Origin: Corynebacterium ciconiae DSM 44920
GTDB taxonomy: Bacteria; Actinomycetota; Actinomycetes; Mycobacteriales; Mycobacteriaceae
DNA length: 64,000 bases
Reading direction: 5' to 3'
Assembly (NCBI RefSeq): GCF_030440575.1
Contig: NZ_CP047189.1
Location: 2,046,001 to 2,110,000, forward strand
The notes beneath the pieces are model-generated. The model made no database searches. It saw only the letters and a program-made list of their open reading frames with translations, and was not told where the DNA came from. Shown one piece after another: positions 8,319 through 18,315 of this stretch. A program made the position numbers and the translations under genes. Position 1 is the stretch's first letter, and the number at the start of each line of letters is the position of its first letter.

Positions 8319-9380
8319 TTAGGCGTGCTTAGCTTCCACGCGCTTGATGGCTTCCTCGGCCACCATTTCCTGGATGCCCATGTCCAGCTCGGAGGTGAAG
8401 CCCACGCAGGAGCAGTTGATCTCACCGAGCACATAGGTGTCGCCGCCGTCGGTAGCGTCGTCAAGCATGAAATCAGCGGTCCAGATCAGCGGGATGTTGT
8501 CGCCGCCGAGCTTCTCGGCAATCACGGGACGCACATCGGCGAACATGTCGATGAGCTCCTGCCACTCCTCTGGCTTGTCGTAGGAGTACTTGGCGCCGGA
8601 GAAGAGGGTGGCGGAGAAGTTGTCACCGCCAGCGGCCGGCTTCTTGTGCACCACGAACACCGGGTGCGGGCCCACCAGCAGGATACGGATCTCGCCTTCG
8701 ACGATGCGCGGCATGAAGCGCATATCGACGAGCATGCCGTTGTCGCCGATGATGTACTGATCGCAGAAGTCCATGAACTCGCCGAGCTCGCGCACCTCCG
8801 TGTGGTTGTCCACGGCCTCGGTGCACTTGAGCTTGGTGTCGAGCGGCAGCTCAGTACCCGGCTCGATAGAGGCGGACAGCTCCTTATCCTCCAGCTGCAC
8901 GCGCCAAATGCCGGAGCCGGTGGAGCCGCGGTTCTGCTTGAGCACACGCTCGCCATAAGAAAGGGAGGACGGGAAGGTCTTGTGGAACTCCTCCACGTCG
9001 TAGTAGGCGTAGGTATCGTCCGGCACCAGGTCGGTGGAGGCGAGCTTGACCAGCGCATCCTTGGCGCCGTATGCCATCATCTCCTCTGGGGTGGACATGC
9101 CCACCAGGCCGGCCTCTTCAGAGAGCTTGGTCAACAGGTTGAAATAGCCCTTCTCGCCGCCGGGGATGTTGCCCGGGTTGACGCGGGAGATATAAGCGTC
9201 GAAGTTCTCGGACACGTAGTCAAACAGCTGCTCAGACCACTCAGGGCGGTAGTACACCACCTCGGCGTTCCAGCCCTTGTTCTTAATAGCGTCAACGATC
9301 GGCAAGGTGTCCTTGCGGTGACCGTTGAACTGCTTGTCGTTGCCGCCTTCAACCTCGAAAACGACGATGCCCTTCTTCAT
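8319..9380 (-). CDS. ATP-grasp domain protein, Cj0069-like family
   Basis: 353 residues from ATG 9380, preceded by GGAGAG. The order is an N-terminal Rossmann-like domain (KKGIVVFEVEGG), a central ATP-binding lobe (VLKQNRGSTGSGIWRVQ, the flexible glycine loop), and a C-terminal acidic and Asn region with IWTADFMLDD and GEINCSCVGF typical of metal-ATP ligation. The layout fits the Cj0069 family of uncharacterised ATP-grasp proteins. ATP-grasp enzymes usually join a carboxylate to an amine or thiol through an acyl phosphate; the substrate is unknown here. The frame stays open upstream to 9611, but that extension does not look protein-like. No neighbour points to a pathway. Confidence 0.75.
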   Translation of the reverse strand: MKKGIVVFEVEGGNDKQFNGHRKDTLPIVDAIKNKGWNAEVVYYRPEWSEQLFDYVSENFDAYISRVNPGNIPGGEKGYFNLLTKLSEEAGLVGMSTPEEMMAYGAKDALVKLASTDLVPDDTYAYYDVEEFHKTFPSSLSYGERVLKQNRGSTGSGIWRVQLEDKELSASIEPGTELPLDTKLKCTEAVDNHTEVRELGEFMDFCDQYIIGDNGMLVDMRFMPRIVEGEIRILLVGPHPVFVVHKKPAAGGDNFSATLFSGAKYSYDKPEEWQELIDMFADVRPVIAEKLGGDNIPLIWTADFMLDDATDGGDTYVLGEINCSCVGFTSELDMGIQEMVAEEAIKRVEAKHA

Positions 9381-9974
9381 AAGCCTTAACTCTCCTTGTA
9401 GAGCGATTGTGTGTGGGGTGCAGTAGTGAAGCGAAAATAATGGCCGTATAGCCCACGACAGCTGCACTGGGGCGGCGCCGCATGCGCAGAACACACTCGG
9501 CACGGCCCCGTAGTAAATGGTCCCTAAGGCCCACTCACGGCAGTGCTCGGCCGCACGAGCGAACCAGCAATACTGCGCTCGCCGCGGATGTGCGATGGTA
9601 ATTACCTGCACGATCGAGTGCGACTCTCTGGCACTGCCACGGTGCGGAGACTCGTAGAGAACGGGTGCTCAACAGCGAAAAAGCCTTGATAACCATTACT
9701 CAGTTAATTCTAAGGCAGCCCTGTTACTTTCGCGCCGCATGACCCTAAAGCGTAATGAATGCCACACTATGCGAGTGAGAGTGACGCTATAACTGGTGAT
9801 AAAAGTAGAGTGGAAGCTTCTCAAGTGTGCGGGCCCTTATCCCGCTGCCACCGCCGCTGGCTCTGTGTCTGTGCGCCCAATGGTGGCGGGCGGCTTGCTC
9901 GTGGCGTCGTCACGCACAAGCCCATAAGGGCCGCGCACACCTATACGCCCAATGTGTGAGGAATGTGATTGCCC
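9381..9974. promoter_or_regulatory. 594-bp divergent intergenic region
   Basis: No gene is supported. The centre, about 9680-9830, is AT-richer than its surroundings and contains several TANNNT-type minus-10 candidates on both strands (for example near 9680-9715 and 9790-9811). It should carry promoters for the ATP-grasp gene (minus) and the rhodanese gene (plus). No regulator motif was recognised. Confidence 0.4.
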
Positions 9975-10889
9975 ATGCCGATCCCCTTTGATCCCAACCC
10001 CGTGCTCGCGGACTATGCCCATCCGGAGAAGATCGTGTCGGCGTCGTGGCTGTCTGCTCGGCTCGGCACGCCGGGGCTGCGCGTCGTGGAATCCGACGAG
10101 GACACCCTCCTCTACGACATCGGCCACGTGCCGGGCGCTGTGCGCATCGATTGGCGCACCGAGCTCAACGATCCCCTCATCCGCGACTACATCACCGCCG
10201 AGCAGTTCGCGGAGCTGATGCGCTCCAAGGGAATCAGCAACGATGACACCGTGGTGATCTACGGCGACAAGTCCAATTGGTGGGCCGCCTACACCTTCTG
10301 GGTCTTCACCCTTTTCGGACATAAGGACGTTCGACTACTCAACGGCGGCCGCGACGCCTGGATGGCCGAGGAGCGCGACACCAGCTTCGTGGTTCCGGAA
10401 TATCCGCGCACCAACTACGAGGTTCCCACGCGCGATGACGCCCCACACCGCAGCCTGGTGGCCGAGGTGCGAGAGAAGATCGGCGCCGCCACACTCATCG
10501 ACGTCCGCGAGCCCGACGAGTACACCGGCGCAGCCTCCAACGCGGCCGGCTATCCCGCGGACACTGTCTCCCGCACCGGCCACATCCCGACCGCCATCAA
10601 CGTGCCGTGGAACCGCGCCGTCTACGCAAACTCGCGTTTCCGTTCCCGTGAGGAGCTCGCCGAACTCTACGCCGACTACGATCCGGACGCCGACACCATC
10701 CTCTACTGCCGCCTCGGAGATCGCTCGGCACACAGCTGGTTCGTACTGACCTACCTGCTCGGATTCAGCAACGTGCGCAACTATGACGGCTCGTGGATCG
10801 AATGGGGCAACATGATCGGCATGCCCATCGTGCACGGAGATAAGCCCGGTACGCTTGACGACGCCACCTCCCGCCACTCCACCAGCTAG
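9975..10889 (+). CDS. Thiosulfate sulfurtransferase (tandem rhodanese)
   Basis: 304 residues with two rhodanese domains. The N-terminal domain (about 15-135) has lost its cysteine. The C-terminal domain (about 160-290) carries [14 protein letters not shown], where Cys is the persulfide-bearing nucleophile in a CRxGxR-type loop. The enzyme moves sulfane sulfur from thiosulfate to cyanide or thiol acceptors. Start ATG 9975 is chosen; TTG 9969 is also possible because GAGG at 9958 is better spaced for it. In C. glutamicum a rhodanese gene (thtR) also lies next to accBC, which supports orthology of this neighbourhood. Confidence 0.86.
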   Translation: MPIPFDPNPVLADYAHPEKIVSASWLSARLGTPGLRVVESDEDTLLYDIGHVPGAVRIDWRTELNDPLIRDYITAEQFAELMRSKGISNDDTVVIYGDKSNWWAAYTFWVFTLFGHKDVRLLNGGRDAWMAEERDTSFVVPEYPRTNYEVPTRDDAPHRSLVAEVREKIGAATLIDVREPDEYTGAASNAAGYPADTVSRTGHIPTAINVPWNRAVYANSRFRSREELAELYADYDPDADTILYCRLGDRSAHSWFVLTYLLGFSNVRNYDGSWIEWGNMIGMPIVHGDKPGTLDDATSRHSTS

Positions 10890-11288
10890 GCGCGTCATCT
10901 CACCTAGCGCTACTTTTGCCCACAAGACATTCCGGCTAGCATACGGTTAAGGCCCGCAGCCATACGCACCGAAGCTACAGCACCCTAGCGTTCGGCAGCG
11001 GGTCTACTACCACCGGTTATTGACCACCATCATGCACTCCCGAGCCCGCGGGAGCGACACAGAATCCCGGGGCCGCCATAGCCGCCAGTACGGCCTGAAC
11101 GGTTTACCCAAATTTAGGTGTGAACGGTGGGGGTAATTACGAAATAACTGATCCAAGCCGCCTTTGCTTTGTTGTTAGGTGTGTAACAATGACAGGTAGC
11201 CCGAAGCTATCTTCACTGCGCACACCAGCGCATAGCGAGGATCGCACAGCAGAAACTTAAAGGTTTTCAAAACTCAGGAGGGGTTTTA
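10890..11288 (+). promoter_or_regulatory. 399-bp upstream region of accBC with palindrome and direct repeat
   Basis: No gene. The 18-bp palindrome TTGTTAGGTGTGTAACAA lies at 11172-11189. Its centre TTAGGTGTG also occurs at 11114-11122, giving a direct repeat 61 bases apart, each followed by an AAC-containing tail. These are candidate operator elements for the carboxylase gene. TAACAAT at 11184-11190 may also serve as a minus-10. A fatty-acid regulator (FasR) controls accBC in C. glutamicum, but I cannot say that this is its site. Confidence 0.45.
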
Positions 11289-13067
11289 GTGACCGTCGAA
11301 CAAAAGAAGATCACCAAGGTGCTGGTTGCCAACCGTGGTGAGATCGCCGTCCGCGTTATCCGCGCTGCTCGCGATGCAGGAATCCCGAGCGTAGCGGTGT
11401 ACGCCGAGCCCGACGCCGAGGCACCCTTTGTTGCCTTGGCCGATGAGGCTTTTGCCCTCGGCGGCTCCACTTCGGCAGAGTCCTACCTGGTCTTCGACAA
11501 GATCCTCTGCGCCGCCAAGAAGTCCGGCGCCAACGCCATTCACCCCGGCTATGGCTTTTTGTCCGAGAACGGCGACTTTGCCCAGGCTGTCATCGACGCC
11601 GGCCTGATCTGGATTGGCCCCTCCCCGCAGTCCATCAATGATCTCGGCGATAAGGTCACCGCTCGTCACATCGCGCTGCGCGCCGATGCTCCGATGGCCC
11701 CCGGCACCAAAGAGCCGGTGAAGGACGCCGATGAGGTTGTGGCCTTCGCTGAGGAGCACGGCCTGCCCATCGCTATTAAGGCTGCCTTCGGCGGTGGCGG
11801 CCGCGGTATGAAGGTGGCCTACAAGATGGAAGAGGTGGCCGACCTCTACGAGTCCGCCACCCGCGAGGCCACCGCAGCCTTCGGCCGTGGCGAGTGCTTC
11901 GTGGAGCGCTACCTAGATAAGGCCCGCCACGTGGAGTGCCAGGTGGTGGCCGATATGCACGGCAACGTAGTAGTTGCCGGTACCCGTGACTGCTCCCTGC
12001 AGCGCCGCTTCCAGAAGCTAGTGGAGGAGGCCCCGGCCCCCTTCCTCACCGATGATCAGCGCACCCAGCTGCACGAGTCCGCTAAGCGTATTTGTAAGGA
12101 GGCCGGCTACTACGGCGCCGGCACCGTGGAGTACCTGGTGGGCTCGGACGGACTCATCTCCTTCCTCGAGGTCAACACCCGTCTGCAGGTGGAGCACCCC
12201 GTGACCGAGATGACCACCGGCTTGGACCTGGTGCGCGAGCAGTTCCGCATCGCTGAGGGCCGCGAGCTGCACATCAAGGAAGATCCGAAGCCGCGTGGCC
12301 ACGCCTTCGAGTTCCGTATCAACGGCGAGGACGCCGGCTCGAACTTCATGCCTGCCCCCGGCACTGTGGTGAAGTACCACGAGCCCTCCGGCCCGGGCGT
12401 GCGCATGGATTCCGGTATCACCCAGGGCTCCGTGATCGGCGGCCAGTTCGACTCCATGCTGGCTAAGCTCATCGTCTACGGAGAGACCCGCGAGGAAGCC
12501 CTCGAGCGCTCCCGCCGCGCACTCGCCGAGTACGTGGTGGAGGGCCTGCCCACCGTTCTTCCCTTCCACGCCCACATCGTGGAGAACCCCGCCTTCGTTG
12601 GCGATGGCGAGAGCTTCGATGTCTACACCAAGTGGATCGAAGAAGAGTGGGAGAACCCGATCGAGCCGTACGTGGATCCTGCCGATGCCGACGAGGACGA
12701 GGAGAAGCTGCCTTCCCAGAAGGTCGTGGTGGAGATCGACGGCCGCCGCGTAGAGGTGGCTCTGCCCGGCGATCTGTCCCTCGGCGGTGGCGCCGGCGGC
12801 GCCAAGAAGAAGGCCAAGAAGCGTCGCGCAGGCGGCGGCAAGAAGGCTGTCTCCGGTGACGCCGTCGTCGCCCCGATGCAGGGCACCGTGATCAAGGTGA
12901 ACGTGGAAGAGGGCCAGGAAGTCAACGAAGGCGACACCGTGGTGGTGCTGGAGGCCATGAAGATGGAAAACCCCGTCAAGGCCCACAAGTCCGGCACCGT
13001 GGAGGGCCTCAGCGCCGAAACCGGCTCCGGCGTGTCCAAGGGCGAAGCGCTCATGGAAATCAAGTAG
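11289..13067 (+). CDS. accBC: Acyl-CoA carboxylase alpha subunit (biotin carboxylase plus biotin carrier)
   Basis: 592 residues, starting at GTG 11289 with AGGAGGGG upstream. It carboxylates its own biotin with bicarbonate and ATP and feeds acetyl- or propionyl-CoA carboxylase beta subunits for fatty and mycolic acid synthesis. Order: biotin carboxylase N-domain ([20 protein letters not shown]), ATP-grasp lobe with the glycine-rich FGGGGRGMK loop, C-domain, a Lys/Arg/Ala-rich linker around 505-530, and the carrier domain with EAMKMEN, the biotin on Lys about 558. It converges on pyc, with two hairpins between them. Matches actinobacterial AccBC/AccA3 in length and layout. Confidence 0.95.
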   Translation: MTVEQKKITKVLVANRGEIAVRVIRAARDAGIPSVAVYAEPDAEAPFVALADEAFALGGSTSAESYLVFDKILCAAKKSGANAIHPGYGFLSENGDFAQAVIDAGLIWIGPSPQSINDLGDKVTARHIALRADAPMAPGTKEPVKDADEVVAFAEEHGLPIAIKAAFGGGGRGMKVAYKMEEVADLYESATREATAAFGRGECFVERYLDKARHVECQVVADMHGNVVVAGTRDCSLQRRFQKLVEEAPAPFLTDDQRTQLHESAKRICKEAGYYGAGTVEYLVGSDGLISFLEVNTRLQVEHPVTEMTTGLDLVREQFRIAEGRELHIKEDPKPRGHAFEFRINGEDAGSNFMPAPGTVVKYHEPSGPGVRMDSGITQGSVIGGQFDSMLAKLIVYGETREEALERSRRALAEYVVEGLPTVLPFHAHIVENPAFVGDGESFDVYTKWIEEEWENPIEPYVDPADADEDEEKLPSQKVVVEIDGRRVEVALPGDLSLGGGAGGAKKKAKKRRAGGGKKAVSGDAVVAPMQGTVIKVNVEEGQEVNEGDTVVVLEAMKMENPVKAHKSGTVEGLSAETGSGVSKGEALMEIK

Positions 13068-13090
13068 CCCTAAGCTCTCTCCCCCTCCCC

Positions 13091-13126
13091 CACAGCCGCG
13101 TGATCCGCAATGGACACGCGGCTGTG
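13091..13126 (+). terminator. Hairpin after accBC
   Basis: CACAGCCGCGTG and CACGCGGCTGTG form a perfect 12-bp stem with a 12-base loop, 23 bases past the accBC stop. The 3' arm can also pair within itself (GGACAC/GTGTCC), so two folds are possible. Confidence 0.7.
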
Positions 13127-13169
13127 TCCGTGTGTGGCTTATTCATACACAAGCACCACGCACTACCGA

Positions 13170-13197
13170 CCCCTGTCCCGAGTGAACGGGGCAGGGG
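13170..13197 (-). terminator. Hairpin after pyc
   Basis: CCCCTGTCCCG and CGGGGCAGGGG form an 11-bp stem with one wobble pair and a 6-base loop, 26 bases beyond the pyc stop on the minus strand. Together with the accBC hairpin it separates the two convergent genes. Confidence 0.6.
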
Positions 13198-13222
13198 CCG
13201 GCAGTGTGCGAGGGGCGGTGAG

Positions 13223-16200
13223 CTACTCGATCACGAGCAACAAGTCTCCACCTTCAACCTTGGTGGGCTGCTGCAGCGCCACACGGGTGATCGTGCCATC
13301 GATCGGGGCGGTAATAGAGGCCTCCATCTTCATGGCCTCGATCACGGCTACCGCATCGCCGGCCGAGACCTCGTCTCCCACCTTGGCGTTCACGGTGACC
13401 GCTCCAGCAAAGGGGGCGGCCACATGGCCGGGGTTGTTCGGATCCGCCTGCTCGGCGGCGGCGGTGATGGACTCCACCGCACGATCGCGCACCTTAATCG
13501 GACGGATCTGGCCGTTGACGTTGCACACCACGGTGCGCATGCCCTTATCGTCCGGCTCGGAGATCGCGTCGAGGCGCACCACTAGGCTGGACTGGTTCTC
13601 GAGCCGAATCACGGATTCCTCGCCAGCTTTGAGCCCATAGAAGAACTCGCGGTCGGTGAGCACCGAGGTGTCACCAAAGAGTCGACGGTGCTCGGCGAAC
13701 TCCTTGGTGGGCTGCGGGAAGAGCAGATGGTTGAGCATCTGGCGGCGGGTGGTGGCATCCTCGCTGCGCAGCGCCTCCTCCGACTCGGCAGACAGGGCCT
13801 CGAGCGGATCCTTCCCCTGAGCGCGGCCATCTAGTGCTCGGCTGCGCAGCGGCTCCGGCCAACCCCCAGGCGGGGTGCCTAGCTCGCCGCGGAGGAAGGC
13901 GATCACGGAATCTGGGATGTCGTATTTCTGCGGATCCTTGGCAAAGTCCGCCGGATCCACGCCCGCTCCCACAAGGTGCAAGGCGAGATCGCCCACCACC
14001 TTCGACGAAGGCGTCACCTTAGTCGGCCGACCCAGCATGTCACTGACAGCTGCGTAGTAGTCCTCGATCAGCTCGAAACGATCCGCCAGCCCCAGAGCCG
14101 TGGCTTGGGCCTTAAGGTTGGACAGCTGCCCACCCGGGATTTCGTGTCGATACACTCGGCCGGTGGGACCAGCCAAGCCCGTCTCGAAGGGGGCGTACAT
14201 CTGGCGCACGGCCTCCCAGTAGGGTTCCATGTCCGAGATGGCCTGCAGCGACAGCCCCGTGTCGCGCTCGGTATCGGCGAAGGCCGCCACGATGGCAGAG
14301 AGCGAGGGCTGGGAGGTGGTGCCTGCCAGCGGCGCGGAAGCGCCATCCACGGCATCGGCACCGGCTTCGGCGGCCGCCATGTAGGTGGCCAACTGCCCGC
14401 CGGCGGTGTCGTGAGTGTGCACGTGCACCGGCAGGTCGAACTCCTTGCGTAGCGCGGAAACCAAGGTGCGGGCCGCCTGCGGGCGCAGCAAACCGGCCAT
14501 ATCCTTGATGGCCAGAATGTGGGCACCCGACTCCACGATCTGCTCTGCGAGTTTCAGATAGTAATCGAGGGTGTAAAGCTTCTCGTTCGGGTCAGCCAAG
14601 TTACCGGAGTAGGCCATAGCGACCTCGGCCACGGCGGTATTAGTTTCCAGCACGGCCTCGATAGCAGGTCGCATCTGCGAGACGTCGTTCAGAGCGTCGA
14701 AAATGCGGAAGATATCCACGCCCGAGCGGGCCGCCTCCTGCACGAAGGAGTGGCACACGGTGTCCGGATAGGGGGTGTAGCCGACCGTGTTGCGACCGCG
14801 CAGCAGCATCTGGATGTTCACATTGGGCATGGCCTCTCGCAGCTGATCCAGCCGGCCCCACGGATCCTCGTGGAGGAAGCGCAGCGCCACATCATAGGTG
14901 GCACCGCCCCACGCCTCCACCGAAAGCAGCTCGGGAGTGAGATAGGACTGGGTGCGGGCGGCGTGCACCAACGCCGACTGGCGCACGCGGGTCGCCAGCA
15001 GCGATTGGTGGGCATCGCGGAAAGTGGTGTCGGTGACCGCCAGCTGAGAATTGGCACGCAGCTGCTCGGCGAACTTCTGCGGACCGAGCTCCCGCAGCAC
15101 GTCGCGAGAACCCCGGGGGCGCTCCTCCTTGGGCAGGCTCGGCAGCTTCGCCTTGGCGCGCCCCACCTCAGGGGCGGGGCCGTTGGGCTGGTTGACAGTA
15201 ACGTCTGCCAAATACTCCAGAATCCGGCTGGGTTCATCGTCGGCGGGCGGGGCCTGCAGCAGCCACGGGTGCTCCTTAATGAAGGAGGTGGACACCCGCG
15301 AGTGGAGGAAGTCCTCCTCGCGCAGCAGGGCACGCAAGAAACCGATGTTGGTGGCCACACCGGAGACGGTGAACTCGGCCAAGGCCCGCTGGGCGCGCAG
15401 CACAGCGGTGGCAAAGTTCGGACCACGGCAGGTCATCTTCACCAGCAGCGAATCAAAGTGCGCGGTGATTTCTCCGCCCAACATAGCGGCGCCGTCGAGA
15501 CGCACGCCCGCTCCCCCCGGGGAGCGATAGGCGGTAATCACACCGGTGTCCGGGCGGAAGCCGTTATTGGGATCCTCGGTGGTGATGCGGCACTGCAGGG
15601 CCGCACCCTCGGTACGAATGGACTCTTGGGTCAGCCCCAGTTCCTTCAGGGTGGCGCCGGCAGCGATCCGCAACTGGGTTTGCACGATGTCTACCTGGGT
15701 GACCTCCTCGGTGACGGTGTGCTCCACCTGCACGCGGGGGTTCATCTCGATAAACACGTGGTTGCCATCCTCGTCCACGAGGAATTCCACGGTGCCCGCA
15801 CCCACGTAGCCGATGGACTCACAGAACTTCACCGCGTCGGCACAAATACGCTCCCGCAAATCGGCATCAAGATTCTGAGCCGGGGCGATTTCCACCACCT
15901 TCTGGTGGCGGCGCTGTAGCGAACAATCGCGCTCATAAAGGTGGATAACATCACCGGAAGAATCGGCGAGGATCTGTACCTCGATGTGCTGCGGATTAAT
16001 CACGGCGCGCTCAACATAGACGCTGGCATCGCCGAACGCAGACAGCGCCTCACGCGAGGCTTCCTCTGCCAAGGGGCGTAGCTCCTCGGGGCTGGGGATA
16101 AAGCGCATGCCGCGCCCGCCACCACCGGCCACGGCCTTCACGAACAGCGGGTACTGCTGCCCTTCGGCAGAAGCCACGATGTCATCAATATTGTCGCTCG

Positions 16201-16633
16201 GCGTGGACTCCTCCAACGTGGGCAGCCCAGCCTTGCGGGCAGCGCTGACCGCCGCCGCTTTATCGCCGGTGAGCTCGAGGATTTCTGCCGGCGGGCCCAC
16301 GAAGGTAATTCCCGCCTCGGCGCACTTACGCGCTAGGGCGGCGTTTTCAGATAAGAAGCCATAACCGGGATAGACGGCATCGGCCCCGGATTTTTGGGCG
16401 GCGCGAATAATCTCATTCGGATCGAGGTAGGCCTTTACTGGCGCGCCCTCTTCCCCGATGCGCACGGCCTCGGTGGCGTGGGAGCGGTGGAAAGAATTGC
16501 GATCCTCAATGGGATACACCGCCACGGTACTGGCGTCGATCTCATAGGCGGCGCGGAAGGCGCGTACCGCGATTTCACCGCGGTTGGCGACGAGCACCTT
16601 CTTAAAGCTGGGTAAAGAATTGCTGTCCCTCAC
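13223..16633 (-). CDS. pyc: Pyruvate carboxylase
   Basis: 1136 residues, close to the 1140 of C. glutamicum Pyc. It makes oxaloacetate from pyruvate, bicarbonate and ATP, the main refill of the TCA cycle. Order: biotin carboxylase ([27 protein letters not shown] loop), carboxyltransferase TIM barrel (DTTFRDAHQSLLATR; metal-site HVHTHDTAGG), tetramerisation and allosteric part, and a carrier domain ending with EAMKMEAS, the biotin on Lys about 1102. The GTG start at 16633 has AGGAGG nine bases upstream. The upstream gap of 220 bases contains its promoter and the terminator of the flavoprotein gene before it. Confidence 0.96.
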   Translation of the reverse strand: MRDSNSLPSFKKVLVANRGEIAVRAFRAAYEIDASTVAVYPIEDRNSFHRSHATEAVRIGEEGAPVKAYLDPNEIIRAAQKSGADAVYPGYGFLSENAALARKCAEAGITFVGPPAEILELTGDKAAAVSAARKAGLPTLEESTPSDNIDDIVASAEGQQYPLFVKAVAGGGGRGMRFIPSPEELRPLAEEASREALSAFGDASVYVERAVINPQHIEVQILADSSGDVIHLYERDCSLQRRHQKVVEIAPAQNLDADLRERICADAVKFCESIGYVGAGTVEFLVDEDGNHVFIEMNPRVQVEHTVTEEVTQVDIVQTQLRIAAGATLKELGLTQESIRTEGAALQCRITTEDPNNGFRPDTGVITAYRSPGGAGVRLDGAAMLGGEITAHFDSLLVKMTCRGPNFATAVLRAQRALAEFTVSGVATNIGFLRALLREEDFLHSRVSTSFIKEHPWLLQAPPADDEPSRILEYLADVTVNQPNGPAPEVGRAKAKLPSLPKEERPRGSRDVLRELGPQKFAEQLRANSQLAVTDTTFRDAHQSLLATRVRQSALVHAARTQSYLTPELLSVEAWGGATYDVALRFLHEDPWGRLDQLREAMPNVNIQMLLRGRNTVGYTPYPDTVCHSFVQEAARSGVDIFRIFDALNDVSQMRPAIEAVLETNTAVAEVAMAYSGNLADPNEKLYTLDYYLKLAEQIVESGAHILAIKDMAGLLRPQAARTLVSALRKEFDLPVHVHTHDTAGGQLATYMAAAEAGADAVDGASAPLAGTTSQPSLSAIVAAFADTERDTGLSLQAISDMEPYWEAVRQMYAPFETGLAGPTGRVYRHEIPGGQLSNLKAQATALGLADRFELIEDYYAAVSDMLGRPTKVTPSSKVVGDLALHLVGAGVDPADFAKDPQKYDIPDSVIAFLRGELGTPPGGWPEPLRSRALDGRAQGKDPLEALSAESEEALRSEDATTRRQMLNHLLFPQPTKEFAEHRRLFGDTSVLTDREFFYGLKAGEESVIRLENQSSLVVRLDAISEPDDKGMRTVVCNVNGQIRPIKVRDRAVESITAAAEQADPNNPGHVAAPFAGAVTVNAKVGDEVSAGDAVAVIEAMKMEASITAPIDGTITRVALQQPTKVEGGDLLLVIE

Positions 16634-16756
16634 AGCGGGAACCTCCTAGTGCTCAGGTGACAATCAATCAGGAACGTGTGTTGCCGTTCACATTGGACAC
16701 AGCTTAACAGCGTTAGCACCGGTGAACGATAAAGCACTGGACAGCGCATATAAGTG

Positions 16757-16812
16757 ACACGCCCCCATCAACCTCCGGTGCCGTAGCACACATGGAGACC
16801 GTGGGGGCGTGT
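16757..16812 (-). terminator. Hairpin after the flavoprotein reductase gene
   Basis: ACACGCCCCCA and TGGGGGCGTGT form a perfect 11-bp stem with a long 34-base loop, located between the reductase stop (16854) and the pyc start. There is no strong T run. Confidence 0.5.
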
Positions 16813-16853
16813 GATGGGATCGGTGCGGTGCCTGCGCACCGGACAGTTGAGAC

Positions 16854-18260
16854 CTATTCGAGATCGTCGTGCTGCACGAGCTGGCGGGCCGCTTCCGTGA
16901 TGGATCCCGACAGTGTCGGGTACACCGAGAAGGTATCCGCCAGATCGGAGACGGTGAGATTGTGATTCACTGCAAGAGCGATGGGCAAAATCAGCTCAGA
17001 TGCGGTGGGGGCCACCACCACGCCGCCGATGACCAGGCCGGAGTTCTTGCGGCAGAAAATCTTGACGAAGCCGTGGCGCAGCGCACGCATCTTAGCGCGC
17101 GGATTGGTCGATAGCGGCAGCTTGATCTGGCGGGCTGCCACCTCACCGGATTCGATCTGCGCCTGGGTGATCCCCACGGCAGCGATCTCGGGGCGGGTGA
17201 ACACGGCACTCGACACCGTCTTCAAACGGATCGGGCTCACGCCCTCGCCGAGGGCGTGGTACATGGCGATACGGCCCTGCATGGCGGCCACCGATGCGAG
17301 GGGGAACAGATCGGTGCAGTCGCCGGCGGCATAGATTCCCGATACGGAGGTACGGGAGACGCGATCAACCATGATGTGTCCCGAGCGGGCCACCTCTACC
17401 CCAACCCGATCAAGACCTAGATCCTGGGTGTTGGGCACGGCGCCGACTGTCATCAACGCATGGGAGCCTTCGATCTCGCGACCATCGGAGGTGCGCACGA
17501 TCACGCTCTCGCCGGTATTCGTCACGCTATCGACGCGGGCATGCTTCTCCAGTGCCACGCCCCGTTCGGCGAGCACGTCCTCGAGAGTGTCGGCAGCATC
17601 GGCGTCATCGTGGGGCAGGATGCGATCGCGGGAGGCGACCATGGTCACCTGCACGCCCATCTCGGCAAACGCGGAGACAAACTCGGCACCGGTCACACCC
17701 GAACCGACCACGATGAGGTGCTCGGGCAGCTCCTCGAGGTCATAGATCTGGCGCCAGTCGAGGATGCGCTCCCCGTCGGGGACAGCCCCAGGGAGCACGC
17801 GCGGGGAGGCACCGGTGGCGATGAGCACGAGATCACTCTCGATGATCTCCTCTTCGCCCTCGGCGGGGTGCACCTTGACAAAGTGGGTGGCCTGCTTCAG
17901 AGAGTTATCGTCGAATTCGGCGCGGCCGTTGACCACGCGCACTCCGGCACGCTCGAGCTGAGTGATGATGTCATGGGACTGTGCCTTGGCCAGATCCAGC
18001 ACGCGCTTATTGGCTGCACCGAGCGAGAAGAGCACGGTATCGCCGGTATCGACCAGCTTCATGTCATCGGCACGGCGCAAGTCCGTTTTCACGCTGGTGG
18101 TGGAGATAAAGCTCTTTGAGGGCACACAGTCGTAGAGAACTGCTGAGCCGCCGGCTCCTTGATCCTCGATGAGCGTGATCTCGGCACCGTATTTGGTGCC
18201 GGCGAGAGCAGCTTCGTAGCCGGCGGGGCCGCCGCCGATGATGACAATGCGCTTAGACAA
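16854..18260 (-). CDS. lpdA: NAD(P)H-quinone reductase-like flavoprotein disulfide reductase (LpdA type)
   Basis: 468 residues. It has the two-dinucleotide-binding-domain fold: FAD site IVIIGGGPAGYEAA at the N-terminus, NAD(P) site IVVGSGVTGAEFVSA in the middle, and a C-terminal dimer domain. The usual CxxxxC redox pair reads AVLYDCVPSKSF, so the first Cys is missing, as in mycobacterial LpdA (Rv3303c). A classical lipoamide dehydrogenase role is therefore unlikely; quinone or dye reduction is more plausible. TTG start at 18260 with GGAGGAATC upstream. In C. glutamicum an orthologue also lies next to pyc. Confidence 0.88.
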   Translation of the reverse strand: MSKRIVIIGGGPAGYEAALAGTKYGAEITLIEDQGAGGSAVLYDCVPSKSFISTTSVKTDLRRADDMKLVDTGDTVLFSLGAANKRVLDLAKAQSHDIITQLERAGVRVVNGRAEFDDNSLKQATHFVKVHPAEGEEEIIESDLVLIATGASPRVLPGAVPDGERILDWRQIYDLEELPEHLIVVGSGVTGAEFVSAFAEMGVQVTMVASRDRILPHDDADAADTLEDVLAERGVALEKHARVDSVTNTGESVIVRTSDGREIEGSHALMTVGAVPNTQDLGLDRVGVEVARSGHIMVDRVSRTSVSGIYAAGDCTDLFPLASVAAMQGRIAMYHALGEGVSPIRLKTVSSAVFTRPEIAAVGITQAQIESGEVAARQIKLPLSTNPRAKMRALRHGFVKIFCRKNSGLVIGGVVVAPTASELILPIALAVNHNLTVSDLADTFSVYPTLSGSITEAARQLVQHDDLE

Positions 18261-18315
18261 GATTCCTCCGTGCGGATTAGTGCAAAACTATGGGTAGATT
18301 CAGTCTAACGAAACC

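Noticed and set aside
9381..9611. N-terminal extension of the ATP-grasp protein up to 9611
   Set aside because: The extra residues are Cys/Ala-rich without family similarity, and ATG 9380 has a good ribosome binding site.
14519..15919. Plus-strand frame of 466 codons inside pyc
   Set aside because: Shadow of the conserved pyruvate carboxylase.
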